Shown here: in pieces, positions 1-8,735 of the stretch
How positions within the stretch are numbered: the stretch's first letter is position 1
How the letters are laid out: the number at the start of each line of letters is the position of its first letter
Assembly: GCA_014802435.1 (NCBI GenBank)
Contig: JAAVCG010000007.1
Location: 1 to 59,675, forward strand
From: Bacteroides sp.
GTDB lineage: Bacteria; Bacteroidota; Bacteroidia; Bacteroidales; Muribaculaceae
Direction: 5' to 3'
Length of the DNA: 59,675 nucleotides
Translations under genes and position numbers: made by a program
The notes under the pieces: generated by a model
What the model saw: the letters and a program-made list of their open reading frames with translations, nothing else
Told to the model about the DNA's origin: nothing
Database searches by the model: none

Positions 1-125
1 GGTGGGTACATGACCAGGCTTCGTGGCGCCCTCGCCACGATGGAGCGCAAGCTCCACAAACTCGCTTCATTCCGGTAATTGTGGCGCTAACGCGCCATCG
101 TGGCGGGGGCGCCACGAAAGCCCGG
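1..125. repeat. Dispersed nested palindrome, copy 1 (possibly cut by the window edge)
   Basis: Outer arms built on GGCTTCGTGGCGCCCTCGCC and its complement enclose two smaller hairpins (TGGAGCGCAAGCTCCA and TGGCGCTAACGCGCCA). The same architecture recurs at about 45091-45237 and 51761-51896. No protein is encoded. It resembles a REP/BIME-type or MITE-like non-autonomous element; which transposase, if any, moves it cannot be told from the sequence. Confidence 0.8.
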
Positions 126-159
126 TCTGAGCGTGGCCTGCGCTACTGTGTTTTGACGA

Positions 160-190
160 TGGCGGCGGATCGGAATCCGCCTTTCCATAG
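160..190. repeat. Dispersed short palindromic element, copy 1
   Basis: The palindrome GGCGGATCGGAATCCGCC followed by TTTCCATA lies at 164-189. Near-identical copies are at 52901-52926 (inverted) and 59496-59521. All three are intergenic. The rest of the 1-423 gap shows no gene that I can support. Confidence 0.75.
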
Positions 191-382
191 GGGTTATGTC
201 GCAAGGTTGACACAAGGATGTTACAAAGCAAATACAGCGAAAACTATCTCCCTCCCCCCGATGTTAAGCTTTCGAAAAGGGCGACAAACCCGCCCGACAC
301 TTCCTCGCCGAATAAGCGAACTAATCAATTATCACACTGACGCACAATTTTTTCATAGTAAGTAAATAGTTTCTAATAGAGT

Positions 383-412
383 CGGGGGATGAGCCGTGAG
401 GCCCATCCCCCG
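383..412 (-). terminator. Probable hairpin terminator after thiE
   Basis: Arms CGGGGGATG (383-391) and CATCCCCCG (404-412) form a 9-bp GC-rich stem with a 12-nt loop just beyond the thiE stop codon on the minus strand. There is no strong U-tract after the stem, so the terminator role is moderately supported. Confidence 0.5.
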
Positions 413-423
413 CAAACCATTTT

Positions 424-1032
424 TTATAGGGAGAGGATTGACGCGACCGTGGCCGACGGGTCTGCCGAGTTGATGATGGCCCCGGAGATGGCTATGCCGT
501 TGACTCCTGCGTCAAGGAGGGCGGGAACATCAGCCGGCTCTATGCCCCCGATGGCTACTATCGGCAGCTGACAGCCTGCCGTGCGCACCTCATTGATAAT
601 CTCTCTGTAGCCTTCAAGGCCGATGACCGGGCTCAGATTCTGCTTGGTCTGAGTGAACCGGAACGGCCCGAGGCCTATATAGTCAATGTCTAAGGGCGCA
701 AGGGCAAGAATATCGGCCGCCGTATTAGCCGTGCAGCCTATGATTGCGTGCGGCCCGAGATATTCGCGCGCCTTGGCCGGGTCCATGTCGTTTTTGCCCA
801 GGTGGACGCCGTGAACCTTGGTTTGCATGACGACTTCCACTCGGTCGTCAATAACGAGGATGGTGCCCGTTTCGCGACAGAGCGGGATGATTTCTTCGGC
901 CATGGCGGCCACTTCAGCGTCGGTGGCGTCCTTCATGCGGAGTTGAATCCAGCGGCAGCCTCCCTCTATGGCCAGACGCACCTGCTCCGGAATGGAGATC
1001 TTATCTGAGGGATGAGTAATAAATTGTAACAC
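424..1032 (-). CDS. thiE: Thiamine phosphate synthase ThiE
   Basis: A 202-residue TIM-barrel enzyme, normal length for the family, which joins HMP pyrophosphate to thiazole phosphate to give thiamine phosphate in the cytoplasm. Family motifs are visible: WIQLRMKD near residue 28, VIDDRVEVV near 60, GVHLG near 74, the pyrophosphate loop IGLGPFRFTQTK near 119, and PIVAIGGI near 155. The start codon is GTG at 1032; no better in-frame ATG exists and the N-terminus aligns with ThiE as remembered. thiS lies 99 bp upstream on the same strand, the gap holding AT-rich 7-bp repeats, so cotranscription is likely. The other thi genes are about 50 kb away (thiG, thiC, thiH). Confidence 0.93.
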   Translation of the reverse strand: MLQFITHPSDKISIPEQVRLAIEGGCRWIQLRMKDATDAEVAAMAEEIIPLCRETGTILVIDDRVEVVMQTKVHGVHLGKNDMDPAKAREYLGPHAIIGCTANTAADILALAPLDIDYIGLGPFRFTQTKQNLSPVIGLEGYREIINEVRTAGCQLPIVAIGGIEPADVPALLDAGVNGIAISGAIINSADPSATVASILSL

Positions 1033-1035
1033 CCT

Positions 1036-1078
1036 TTTTTAATTAGTAATTAGTAGTTAGTAATTAGTAATTGGCAAT
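1036..1078. repeat. 7-bp AT-rich tandem repeat (AATTAGT type)
   Basis: About five degenerate copies of AATTAGT fill the gap between thiS and thiE. The same motif recurs beside porX/gldN (29486-29690) and, in complementary form, before thiC (about 52990-53022). Confidence 0.7.
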
Positions 1079-1131
1079 TGGAGAGGAAATAATTCCAAAT
1101 TCCCCATTCCAAATTCCAAATTTATTGAGCT

Positions 1132-1335
1132 TCAGCCGCCATAAAATGCGCGGAAAATCAGTATGCGGTCGCCGGGGCGGAGCATGGTTTCGGCCCATAA
1201 CCCGGGGGGGACGGCATGGTCATTGATAGCGGCAGCTTTGCCGGCCGCCGTGATTTGGTTATCCATCAGCAATTTTTGCAGCGTCGTCAATTCCGCAACC
1301 TGCAAAGGCTTCTCATTCAAATAAACTGTCATCAT
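1132..1335 (-). CDS. thiS: Sulfur carrier protein ThiS
   Basis: A 67-residue ubiquitin-fold protein ending in the diagnostic C-terminal Gly-Gly (AFYGG), which is adenylated and thiocarboxylated to hand sulfur to ThiG for thiazole formation. Length and the VYLNEKPL beginning match the family. Two ATG codons lie in tandem (1335 and 1332) and either may be used. It precedes thiE on the same strand. No thiF adenylyltransferase is visible in the window, and no TPP riboswitch was recognised upstream, where palindromic repeats begin almost at once. Confidence 0.93.
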   Translation of the reverse strand: MMTVYLNEKPLQVAELTTLQKLLMDNQITAAGKAAAINDHAVPPGLWAETMLRPGDRILIFRAFYGG

Positions 1336-1358
1336 AAATAATATATAAAAAATTCTGT

Positions 1359-1798
1359 CGCCGCTACGCGGCTGTTATCTGGGGTTATCGGTTTCATATC
1401 ACATATTACACGCTCTGCGGATTACACGCTCTACGGAGCCGCTTCGCGGTCCTTGAACGTGCCTAAGTTATGTCGCCGCTACGCGGCTGTTTTTGTGGGG
1501 TGCTCGGTCCCATGTACACGCTCTGCGGAGCCGCTTCGCGCTCCTTGAACGTGCCTAAGTTATGTCGCCGCTACGCGGCTGTTTTGTGAGGTGCTCGGTT
1601 CCATTTACACGCTCTGCGGAGCCGCTTCGCGGTCCTTGAACGTGCCTAAGTTATGTCGCCCGCTCTGCGGGCTTGGAGAGGTCTGAGCGATGCCCGCAGA
1701 GCGGGCTTAAGAACGTAGGCACGTCCGTCAGGGCGTGTAAATTGAGATGCCGGCAAAAGAATTTGAGCTCCGTAGGAGCGACATATCTTGGGGTTTCT
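1359..1798. repeat. REP-like palindromic repeat array flanking RAYT 1 (downstream side)
   Basis: Several imperfect units combine small palindromes: CGCCGCTACGCGGC, CGCTCTGCGGAGCCGCT, GCCCGCTCTGCGGGC and GAGCTCCGTAGGAGC, linked by conserved spacers such as CCTTGAACGTGCCTAAGTTA. The same set recurs at 2321-2625 on the other side of the transposase gene. The array occupies the whole gap between thiS and the transposase, and no protein-coding gene is supported there. Confidence 0.85.
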
Positions 1799-1809
1799 CG
1801 GCGGTGAAA

Positions 1810-2283
1810 TTATTGGTCCGGGGCTCTGATTATATATTGCGGGTCATAATCAATATCGTATTTTTTCATTATTTTAATTATTTTAATTATTTCGTCTTCA
1901 AGGGTAACATTATTATGGTGTTCAAATTGATGACGTATATAATCCATTACGGAATCAATATGAGAGTGTGATATGGAAAAGCAAGCATATCCTCTTTGCC
2001 ATTCAAATCTGAAAGGGATGATGTTTTGCCGGTTGATGTGGGCGGACGATGAGCATTTAAGGTCCCTGACCATGTCCGGTATTGACTGATTGAGGTTATA
2101 TTGAATCAGACAATGAATATGGTTTTCGGTACCTCCGATACACATTGGGGTGTGACCCATCTTTTTGATAATACCTCCAATGTAGGCATGCAATTCCGGC
2201 AGGTAAATTGCGGGAATCAGTGCTTCGCGATTTTTTACCGCGAAGACGACATGTAGGTATATTTTAGTATACGTGTTGGCCAA
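1810..2283 (-). CDS. REP-associated tyrosine transposase (IS200-like, RAYT 1)
   Basis: A 157-residue single-domain Y1 transposase of the IS200/TnpA_REP superfamily. The HUH metal-binding motif is HIH near residues 56-58, and the candidate catalytic tyrosine sits in DYIRHQFEHH near residue 115. Known relatives cleave single-stranded DNA at palindromic REP ends. The start codon is TTG at 2283, giving the family-like N-terminus MANTYTKIYLHVVF. There is no accessory tnpB. The gene is AT-richer than its neighbours and is bracketed by related palindromic repeats, suggesting that it and the repeats form one unit. Distinct in sequence from the second RAYT at 13615-14058. Confidence 0.87.
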   Translation of the reverse strand: MANTYTKIYLHVVFAVKNREALIPAIYLPELHAYIGGIIKKMGHTPMCIGGTENHIHCLIQYNLNQSIPDMVRDLKCSSSAHINRQNIIPFRFEWQRGYACFSISHSHIDSVMDYIRHQFEHHNNVTLEDEIIKIIKIMKKYDIDYDPQYIIRAPDQ

Positions 2284-2320
2284 TTTTGATGAATTTTTTT
2301 GAGGATCATGCCCCGTACTC

Positions 2321-2625
2321 TATGTTCTGTCGCCGCTACGCGGCTGTTTTGTGGGGTGCTCGGTTCCAAGTACACGCTCTGCGGAGCCGCTACGCGGTCC
2401 TTGAACGTGCCTAAGTTTTGTTGCCCGCTCTGCGGGCTTGGAGAGGTCTGAGCGATGCCCGCAGAGCGGGTTTAGGAGCGTAGGCACGTCCGTCAGGGCG
2501 TGTTGTTTGGAGGTCTGAGCGATGCCCGCAGAGCGGGTTTAGGAGCGTAGGCACGTCCGTCAGGGCGTGTAAAATGTGAATCCGGCAAAAGAAATTGAGC
2601 TCCGTAGGAGCGACATATCTTGCTG
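2321..2625. repeat. REP-like palindromic repeat array flanking RAYT 1 (upstream side)
   Basis: Repeats the palindrome set seen at 1359-1798 in the same orientation. A segment of about 60 bp (GAGGTCTGAGCGATGCCCGC onwards) is itself duplicated in tandem near 2443-2570. It ends with GAGCTCCGTAGGAGCGACAT at about 2598. No gene is supported in the 2284-2705 gap. Confidence 0.85.
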
Positions 2626-2643
2626 CGAGGGTGGGGGAATGGG

Positions 2644-2682
2644 AAGAGAGTCAAGAGTCGGTTGGTGACTCTTGACTCTCTT
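2644..2682. terminator. Perfect 16-bp hairpin downstream of secDF
   Basis: Arms AAGAGAGTCAAGAGTC (2644-2659) and its exact complement (2667-2682) enclose a 7-nt loop, 24 bp past the secDF stop codon. The position fits a terminator for the minus-strand pnp-secDF unit, possibly bidirectional, though no long U-tract follows. Confidence 0.6.
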
Positions 2683-2705
2683 GGGTGGGTGAATTTGCGG
2701 GGGAA

Positions 2706-5573
2706 TTAGGCCTTTTTGGTGCGCTTTGAGTCGGTCAGGTAGGCAACGGGGGCTGCGATGTAGATGGTGGCGAGGGTGCCGACAATTACGCCGCAGATCA
2801 TTGCGAAGGTGAACGAGCGGATGGCTTCACCGCCGAGGACGAAGATGCTCAGCAGAACCAGGAGGGTTGAGCCGGAGGTCATGATCGTACGTCCGAGGGT
2901 GGAGTTGATTGAGCGGTTGATAAGGTCAAAGAAGTTCTGCTTGGGATAGAGCTGAACGTTTTCACGCACGCGGTCAAAGACAACCACGGTATCGTTAATC
3001 TGATAACCGATAACGGTCAGGATTGCGGCGATAAACGTCTGGTCGATTTCCATTGAGAAGGGAACCAGACCCCAGCAGAAGCTGTAGAAGCCGATGATGG
3101 TGAAGGCCGTGAAGGCTACGGCGGCGAGGGCGCCGACGGAGAAGGCAATGTTATGGAATCGGATGAGGATATAGAGGAACATTGCAATCAGGGCGAGGGT
3201 CACGGCGATTACGGCATCGGTTTGCATGTCCTTAGCCACAGAGGGACCTACTTTCTGAGATTGAATCAGGCCATGGTCAGTGTCAGTGGTGGTGAACTGT
3301 TCGAAGGAGATTCCGTTCATTTCAGGGGCGAGGGCCTTGAAGAGAATCTGCTGGATTTCGTGTTCAACCTCGGGGGTGTTGTCGTTGATCTTATAGTTGG
3401 TGGATACGCGCACCTGGTTTTTGTTTTCGATGGTGATTACGGAGAGTCCGGCGCCATCGAAGCTGGGGGCGATGATTTGCTGAATCTTGTCGGCTTCTAC
3501 GGGGTGGTCAAACTTGACGATGTAGTTACGGCCGCCGGAGAAGTCGATGCCCTTGTTGAGTCCGCGGAAGACGAGTGAGCAGATGATTGCCAGGATAACA
3601 ACTCCGGCAATGGTGAAGGAGGTCTTGCGGGTGCCGAGGAAGTTATAGTGGGCGTTGACAAACATGTTGCGGCTCAGCTTGGTGTCAAAGGTGAGGTTTT
3701 CAAAGGGCTTTGACTTGGCGCCGAGAATGAAGACGATGCGGGTCAGATAAACGGCGGTGAAGAATGAGCAGCAGAGGCCGATGATGAGGGTTGTTGCGAA
3801 GCCCTTGATGGGTCCGGTACCGAACATCAGGAGGATAAGGCCGGTGATGATAGAAGTGAGGTTAGAGTCGAAGATGGCCGAGAAGGCGTTCGAGTAACCG
3901 TCGGCAATGGCGGTGCGGGCGTTCTTGCCGGCGCGGAGTTCTTCCTTGGCGCGTTCAAAGATGAGCACGTTGGCGTCGACGGCCATACCGAGGGCGAGGA
4001 CGATACCGGCGATACCGGAGAGGGTCAGCACGGCCTGGAATGAGGCGAGGATACCGAAGGTGAAGAACACGTTGAGAATCAAGCCGAGGTTAGCTACGAG
4101 GCCGGGGATGAGGCCATAGATGCAGCACATGAAGACCATCAGCAGGACAATGGCGATGATGAATGACCAGAGGCCGTCGTGGATGGCCTGGGCGCCGAGC
4201 GAGGGACCTACGACCATGTCGGAGATGATGCTTACGCGGGCGGTCATCTTACCGGATTTGAGCACGTTGGCAAGGTCTTGAGCTTCCTGAGTGGTGAAGT
4301 CGCCGGTGATTTCTGAAGAGCCGCCTTCAATGACGGTGTTGATGGTGGGGTAAGAGTAGACAACGTCGTCGAGGACGATGGCTACGGGCTTGCCGACGTT
4401 GGCGCGGGTAACTGCGGCCCACTGGCGTGCGCCTTCAGAGTTCATGCGCATATTGACGGTCTGGCCGCGCATGGCGTCAAAGTCAGTGCTGGCGTCGATG
4501 ATGTTGTCGCCGTTCATGCGGGGGCGCTGTTCGTGAGTCTCGGGGTCGAGAATCGTGCGCAGGGCCACGAGTTGATAGATGTCCTTGCGGCCGTTGACGT
4601 ATTCCGGCTTCATGGCCTTGTTGCTCCAGGCGAGCTTCAGGGTGTTGGGGAAGAATTTCTTCACTTCCGGAGAGTTGAACCATTGCATGATGGCGTCCTT
4701 GTCCTTGGCCTGTGCATAGCCGACGATGGGGCCTTGACCGGCGGGGCTCAGCATTGAGAGGAGCACTCCGGTGGTGTCAGCCTCGAGGGCCTGCTGGAGG
4801 GCGGGAGCATAGTCTGCGGCGTCATACATTTCGTAGAACTCGAGGTTAGCGGAGCGCTGGAGCAGGTCACGCACGCGCTCGTGTTCCTTAACACCGGGGA
4901 GTTCGAGAAGAATCTGGCCCTGCTTGCCGTCGAGCACCTGGATGTTAGGCGACACGACGCCGAAAGCGTCAATACGGTTGCGGAGCACATTGGTTGCCGA
5001 CGTGTTGACGCGGTCCTGGGCTTCGTCCTTGAGGGCCTTGATTACGTGAGAGTAATCGGTGCCGTTCTTTTCAATGACGTTGGGGAAGACTACTGAGAAG
5101 TCGACATTGGGGTTAGCCGATGCCTTTTTATACTCTTCGACGAAAGTTTCAACGTATTCCGTTTCGGGGACTGCGTTGGCAATGGAGTCAGTGGCGATGA
5201 TTGCGCGGCGAAGGGTGGTGCCGTTGGCGTCTTCGGCCATAGACTTGAGCATATCGCCCATGTTGACCTGGAGGGTAACGTTCATGCCGCCCTTGAGGTC
5301 AAGGCCGAGGCCTACGCCCCAACGCTGAACTTCGTTGTAGGTATAGCCCATGTAGACGGGTTCCTGAGCCACGGAGTCCATGAAGTGTTTGTAAGCGCCG
5401 GTGTAGGCATCAGAGGTGTTGTCGCCTCCGGCAATTGCTGCGGCATATTCCTTACCCTTGTTTTCAATCTGCGAGCCCTTCCAGGAGAAGGAAAGATAGA
5501 ACAGGCAGATAATCACAAGGAAGATGGCGATAACGCCGGCCACGATGCTTCCAAGAGAACCTTTGTTGTTCAT
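2706..5573 (-). CDS. secDF: Fused protein translocase SecDF
   Basis: A 955-residue inner-membrane protein joining SecD and SecF, as is usual in Bacteroidota. It uses the proton-motive force to pull secreted proteins through SecYEG. An N-terminal membrane helix is at about residues 8-30, followed by the SecD motif GLDLKGGMN near 91, a large periplasmic domain, and the first six-helix membrane block at about 460-640. The SecF half starts near 655 with GIDFSGGRN near 672, then a second periplasmic part and membrane block. It lies 70 bp downstream of pnp on the same strand and may share its transcript. Sec export is upstream of T9SS secretion, whose core is also in this window. Confidence 0.96.
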   Translation of the reverse strand: MNNKGSLGSIVAGVIAIFLVIICLFYLSFSWKGSQIENKGKEYAAAIAGGDNTSDAYTGAYKHFMDSVAQEPVYMGYTYNEVQRWGVGLGLDLKGGMNVTLQVNMGDMLKSMAEDANGTTLRRAIIATDSIANAVPETEYVETFVEEYKKASANPNVDFSVVFPNVIEKNGTDYSHVIKALKDEAQDRVNTSATNVLRNRIDAFGVVSPNIQVLDGKQGQILLELPGVKEHERVRDLLQRSANLEFYEMYDAADYAPALQQALEADTTGVLLSMLSPAGQGPIVGYAQAKDKDAIMQWFNSPEVKKFFPNTLKLAWSNKAMKPEYVNGRKDIYQLVALRTILDPETHEQRPRMNGDNIIDASTDFDAMRGQTVNMRMNSEGARQWAAVTRANVGKPVAIVLDDVVYSYPTINTVIEGGSSEITGDFTTQEAQDLANVLKSGKMTARVSIISDMVVGPSLGAQAIHDGLWSFIIAIVLLMVFMCCIYGLIPGLVANLGLILNVFFTFGILASFQAVLTLSGIAGIVLALGMAVDANVLIFERAKEELRAGKNARTAIADGYSNAFSAIFDSNLTSIITGLILLMFGTGPIKGFATTLIIGLCCSFFTAVYLTRIVFILGAKSKPFENLTFDTKLSRNMFVNAHYNFLGTRKTSFTIAGVVILAIICSLVFRGLNKGIDFSGGRNYIVKFDHPVEADKIQQIIAPSFDGAGLSVITIENKNQVRVSTNYKINDNTPEVEHEIQQILFKALAPEMNGISFEQFTTTDTDHGLIQSQKVGPSVAKDMQTDAVIAVTLALIAMFLYILIRFHNIAFSVGALAAVAFTAFTIIGFYSFCWGLVPFSMEIDQTFIAAILTVIGYQINDTVVVFDRVRENVQLYPKQNFFDLINRSINSTLGRTIMTSGSTLLVLLSIFVLGGEAIRSFTFAMICGVIVGTLATIYIAAPVAYLTDSKRTKKA

Positions 5574-5643
5574 GATTGGTAAGTTAAGATTGACTTATTT
5601 TAATGAATAGTGTTAATTAATTATCTGAGCAGTAAGGGGCGGA

Positions 5644-7866
5644 TTACTGGCGGCGGGGGCTGCGGGGGCCACGGTCGCCACGGTCACGACGCTCGCGGCG
5701 CTCGCCATCACCGCCTTCGGGGCGCGGACGGCGCGGTTCGCGGGGGCGTTCAACCCAGCCTTCGGGTTTGGGCTGGAGCGCACGCATCGAGAGGCGATAT
5801 TTGCCGGTCTTCTTGTCGATTTCAATCAGCTTGACGGTTACTTCGTCGCCTTCCTTGAGGCCGGAGGCTTCCATGTCAGGCAGGCGGTCCCATGAGATTT
5901 CAGAGATGTGGAGCAGGCCGTCGCGGTTAGGCATGAACTGAACGAAGGCGCCGAAGTCCTGAATGGTCATGACCTTGCCGGTGTAGACCTCGCCTTCTTC
6001 CGGCTGGGCCACGATGGCGCGAATCATTGACAGGGCGCGGTCAATGGCGTCCTTATTCGGAGCGGCAACTTCAATATAGCCCTGCTGGTCAATCTCGTCG
6101 ATGCTGACAGTGGCGCCGCTCTCTTCCTGAATGCCCTGGATAACCTTTCCGCCCGGGCCGATGACTGCACCGATGAGGTCCTTGGGAATAGTCATCGTCA
6201 CGATGCGCGGAACGTTAGGCTTATAATCTTCGCGCGCGGCGGGGATGGTTGCGTTGATGATGTTGAGGATATGGAGTCTGCCGTCGCGGGCCTGCATGAG
6301 GGCCTTTTCAAGGATTTCATAGCTGAGGCCGTCACATTTGATGTCCATCTGAGTGGCGGTGATGCCGTCGGTGGTGCCGGTAACCTTGAAGTCCATGTCG
6401 CCAAGGTGGTCTTCGTCGCCGAGGATATCGGAGAGCACAGCCCATTTCTGGCCGTCGGAAATCAGACCCATGGCAATGCCGGCAACGGGGCGCTTCATCT
6501 GCACTCCGGCATCAAGCAGCGCCAGGGTGCCGGCGCAGACCGTAGCCATTGATGATGAGCCGTTTGACTCGAGAATGTCGCTCACTACTCGGGTAACGTA
6601 AGGGAATCCGTCAGGGAGCATGCTCTTGAGGGCGCGGTGGGCCAGGTTGCCGTGGCCGATTTCGCGGCGTGAGGTGCCGCGGGGAGCGCGGGCTTCACCC
6701 GTTGAGAACGGAGGGAAGTTATAGTGGAGGAGGAAGCGTTCATGGCCCTGATTGAGCACTTCGTCAACGATTTTTTCGTCGAGCTTGGTGCCCAGGGTTA
6801 CCGTTGCAAGGCTCTGAGTCTCGCCGCGGGTGAATACAGCTGAGCCGTGAGGGCCGGGAAGATAATTCACCTCACACCAGATGGGGCGGATCTCCGTAGT
6901 CTTGCGGCCGTCGAGGCGGATGCCCTCGTCAAGCACACAGCGGCGCATGGCTTCCTTCTCAACGTCGTGATAATAACGCTTCACCAGCGGAGTCTTCTCG
7001 TCGCGCTCCTCTTCCGGGAGTGATTCAATGTATTCATCGCAAATGGCCTTGAATGAGTCGGCACGCCAGTGCTTGTCGGCACATCCCTGCTTGGCAATTG
7101 CGTAAGCTTTGTCGTAACATTTTTCGCGCACATCCTTGCGGAGGTCTTCATCATTGACCTCATGGCAATATTCGCGCTTCACGATTCCGAGCTCCTTTGC
7201 GAGCTCTTCCTGGGCCAGACACTGAACCTTGATGGCCTCATGAGCGGTCTTGAGGGCTTCGAGGAGCACCTGTTCGGAAACTTCCTTCATTTCGCCTTCA
7301 ACCATCATGATGTTATCATAAGTAGCGCCAACCATCAGTTCGAGGTCGGCGTTCTCAAGCTGGTCAACTGTCGGGTTGATAACGAATTCGCCATTGATTC
7401 GGGCCACGCGAACCTCAGAGATGGGACCCTGGAAGGGAATATCGCTGACGGTCAGAGCGGCAGAGGCGGCGAGTCCGGCAAGAGCGTCGGGGAAGTCAAC
7501 TCCGTCGGCGCTATACATGGTTACCTGGACAATAGTGTCGGCATGGTAATTGTCTGGGAACAAGGGGCGGAGCACACGGTCCACCAGGCGTGCGGTAAGG
7601 ATTTCATAGTCGCTGGCGCGGCCTTCGCGCTTGAGGAAACCTCCGGGGAAACGTCCGTTGGAGGAGAACTTCTCCTTATACTCAACGGTCAGAGGCATGA
7701 AGTCGACACCTTCGCCGGCTTCTTTGGCTGACACTACAGTGGCCAGCAGCATGGTGTTGCCCATGCGCAATTCAACAGCTCCATCGGCCTGCTTGGCAAG
7801 TTTTCCGGTCTCGAGAGTAATCTCGCGGCCGTCGGGCAGGGTGATGGTTTTTTTAATAGGGTTCAT
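5644..7866 (-). CDS. pnp: Polyribonucleotide nucleotidyltransferase (PNPase)
   Basis: A 740-residue 3'-to-5' exoribonuclease that degrades RNA phosphorolytically. Two RNase PH-type domains cover about residues 1-225 and 320-550 ([13 protein letters not shown] near 72; [20 protein letters not shown] near 390). A KH domain follows near 555-615 ([14 protein letters not shown]), then an S1 domain near 620-690 ([13 protein letters not shown]), and an Arg/Gly/Pro-rich tail of about 40 residues that probably contacts RNA. Full length for the family. A promoter with a good -7 box lies just upstream (7912-7919). Confidence 0.97.
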   Translation of the reverse strand: MNPIKKTITLPDGREITLETGKLAKQADGAVELRMGNTMLLATVVSAKEAGEGVDFMPLTVEYKEKFSSNGRFPGGFLKREGRASDYEILTARLVDRVLRPLFPDNYHADTIVQVTMYSADGVDFPDALAGLAASAALTVSDIPFQGPISEVRVARINGEFVINPTVDQLENADLELMVGATYDNIMMVEGEMKEVSEQVLLEALKTAHEAIKVQCLAQEELAKELGIVKREYCHEVNDEDLRKDVREKCYDKAYAIAKQGCADKHWRADSFKAICDEYIESLPEEERDEKTPLVKRYYHDVEKEAMRRCVLDEGIRLDGRKTTEIRPIWCEVNYLPGPHGSAVFTRGETQSLATVTLGTKLDEKIVDEVLNQGHERFLLHYNFPPFSTGEARAPRGTSRREIGHGNLAHRALKSMLPDGFPYVTRVVSDILESNGSSSMATVCAGTLALLDAGVQMKRPVAGIAMGLISDGQKWAVLSDILGDEDHLGDMDFKVTGTTDGITATQMDIKCDGLSYEILEKALMQARDGRLHILNIINATIPAAREDYKPNVPRIVTMTIPKDLIGAVIGPGGKVIQGIQEESGATVSIDEIDQQGYIEVAAPNKDAIDRALSMIRAIVAQPEEGEVYTGKVMTIQDFGAFVQFMPNRDGLLHISEISWDRLPDMEASGLKEGDEVTVKLIEIDKKTGKYRLSMRALQPKPEGWVERPREPRRPRPEGGDGERRERRDRGDRGPRSPRRQ

Positions 7867-7911
7867 TCGGATAATGATTAATAAAAATTTAATTCACATC
7901 AAAGTATCGCG

Positions 7912-7943
7912 CAAATTTACGAAAAATTTTCCATATAACAAAA
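7912..7943 (-). promoter_or_regulatory. Promoter of pnp
   Basis: On the minus strand a -7 box TAAATTTG (7919-7912) is preceded by TTTTG (7943-7939) with about 19 bp between them, the Bacteroidota arrangement. The pnp start codon is about 45 bp downstream. Confidence 0.7.
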
Positions 7944-7964
7944 TTTCCCCCCGGATACTCCCCA

Positions 7965-8060
7965 AGATTTATAATCATATAAGACTTATAAATCATATAA
8001 ATCTTATAAAATTTATAAATCTCATAAAACTTATAAGACTTATAAAACTTATGATTCTTA
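7965..8060. repeat. 9-bp CTTATAA-type minisatellite, copy 1
   Basis: About ten degenerate 9-bp units of the type AAACTTATA / AGACTTATA in tandem between pnp and the broken four-helix-bundle gene. The same repeat recurs at about 8685, 11546, 15545, 30836 and 38176. Confidence 0.8.
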
Positions 8061-8066
8061 TCCGAT

Positions 8067-8615
8067 TCAGTAGCCGCGATTTTTCTTTCGGGCGGAGGTC
8101 ATGGCTTCTTTTATTCCGCCTGATTTCAGGAACTCTTCTTCACATCGCTTCAATACTTTAGCGAGCATCGCGTCAATCTGGCGAATTTAAGTTATCATTA
8201 TATTCGCTACCGTTTCATCGGACCGTTGTTTGCACTTTTCAACGAACTCCGTCGGGTTGTCATTTTTCCTGCAATATTGGCGCGTAGATTTTGTCCGAGG
8301 GTCGTCAATCTTCCATGTCTCAAGATTATTCTGGCGCAAAAAGTCGCCATAGTCCTCCAGGAGTTCGCGAACCGAACCGCGGGCTACTCCCAGCAACTTA
8401 ATGCAAATTTCGACTGAAACAGTAGCGTCACTAACTCCTTCAACAATGTTTTGCTTGCAGGAGCGGGCGGCCTGACGCATTTGGTCCAAGGTTCTTGATG
8501 AGCGAGGTAAGGCTCTGTTTATGAAAAGCTCCGTAACATCACATATGATGACGGACTTTTTATAGACATTCCACTTCGTATAATCGCCGGCCAGTTTTAA
8601 AAACGTTTCAGCCAT
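8067..8615 (-). pseudogene. Four-helix-bundle protein, interrupted by an in-frame stop
   Basis: The open part (8187-8615, 142 residues) belongs to the four-helix-bundle (S23/IVP-like) proteins of Bacteroidota: LDQMRQAARSCKQNIVEG near residue 43 and KLLGVARGSVRELLEDYGDF near 73. After codon 142 a TAA (8189-8187) interrupts the frame directly behind SDETVANIMIT. Past it the same frame stays open for 39 codons to a TGA at 8069-8067 and reads IRQIDAMLAKVLKRCEEEFL and then SGGIKEAMTSARKK, which is how the C-terminal helix of longer relatives reads. One nonsense substitution therefore explains the gene. It has its own promoter (8645-8676). The function of the family is unknown; whether the short product works cannot be told. 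Confidence 0.8.
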
Positions 8616-8644
8616 AATAATTTAAGGATTATTGGTTATCATGG

Positions 8645-8677
8645 CAAAGATACACATAAATCCTGATTCCGACAAAA
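8645..8677 (-). promoter_or_regulatory. Promoter of the four-helix-bundle gene
   Basis: Minus-strand -7 box TATCTTTG (8652-8645) with TTTTG about 20 bp upstream (near 8677-8673). Confidence 0.65.
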
Positions 8678-8684
8678 TTATTCA

Positions 8685-8735
8685 AATAAAACTTATAAAA
8701 TTTATAAATCTTATAAGAATTATAAAACTTATTAG
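8685..8735. repeat. 9-bp CTTATAA-type minisatellite, copy 2
   Basis: About five units of the CTTATAAAA type directly abut the 3' end of the YczE-like gene, with the last unit overlapping its stop codon region. Confidence 0.75.
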
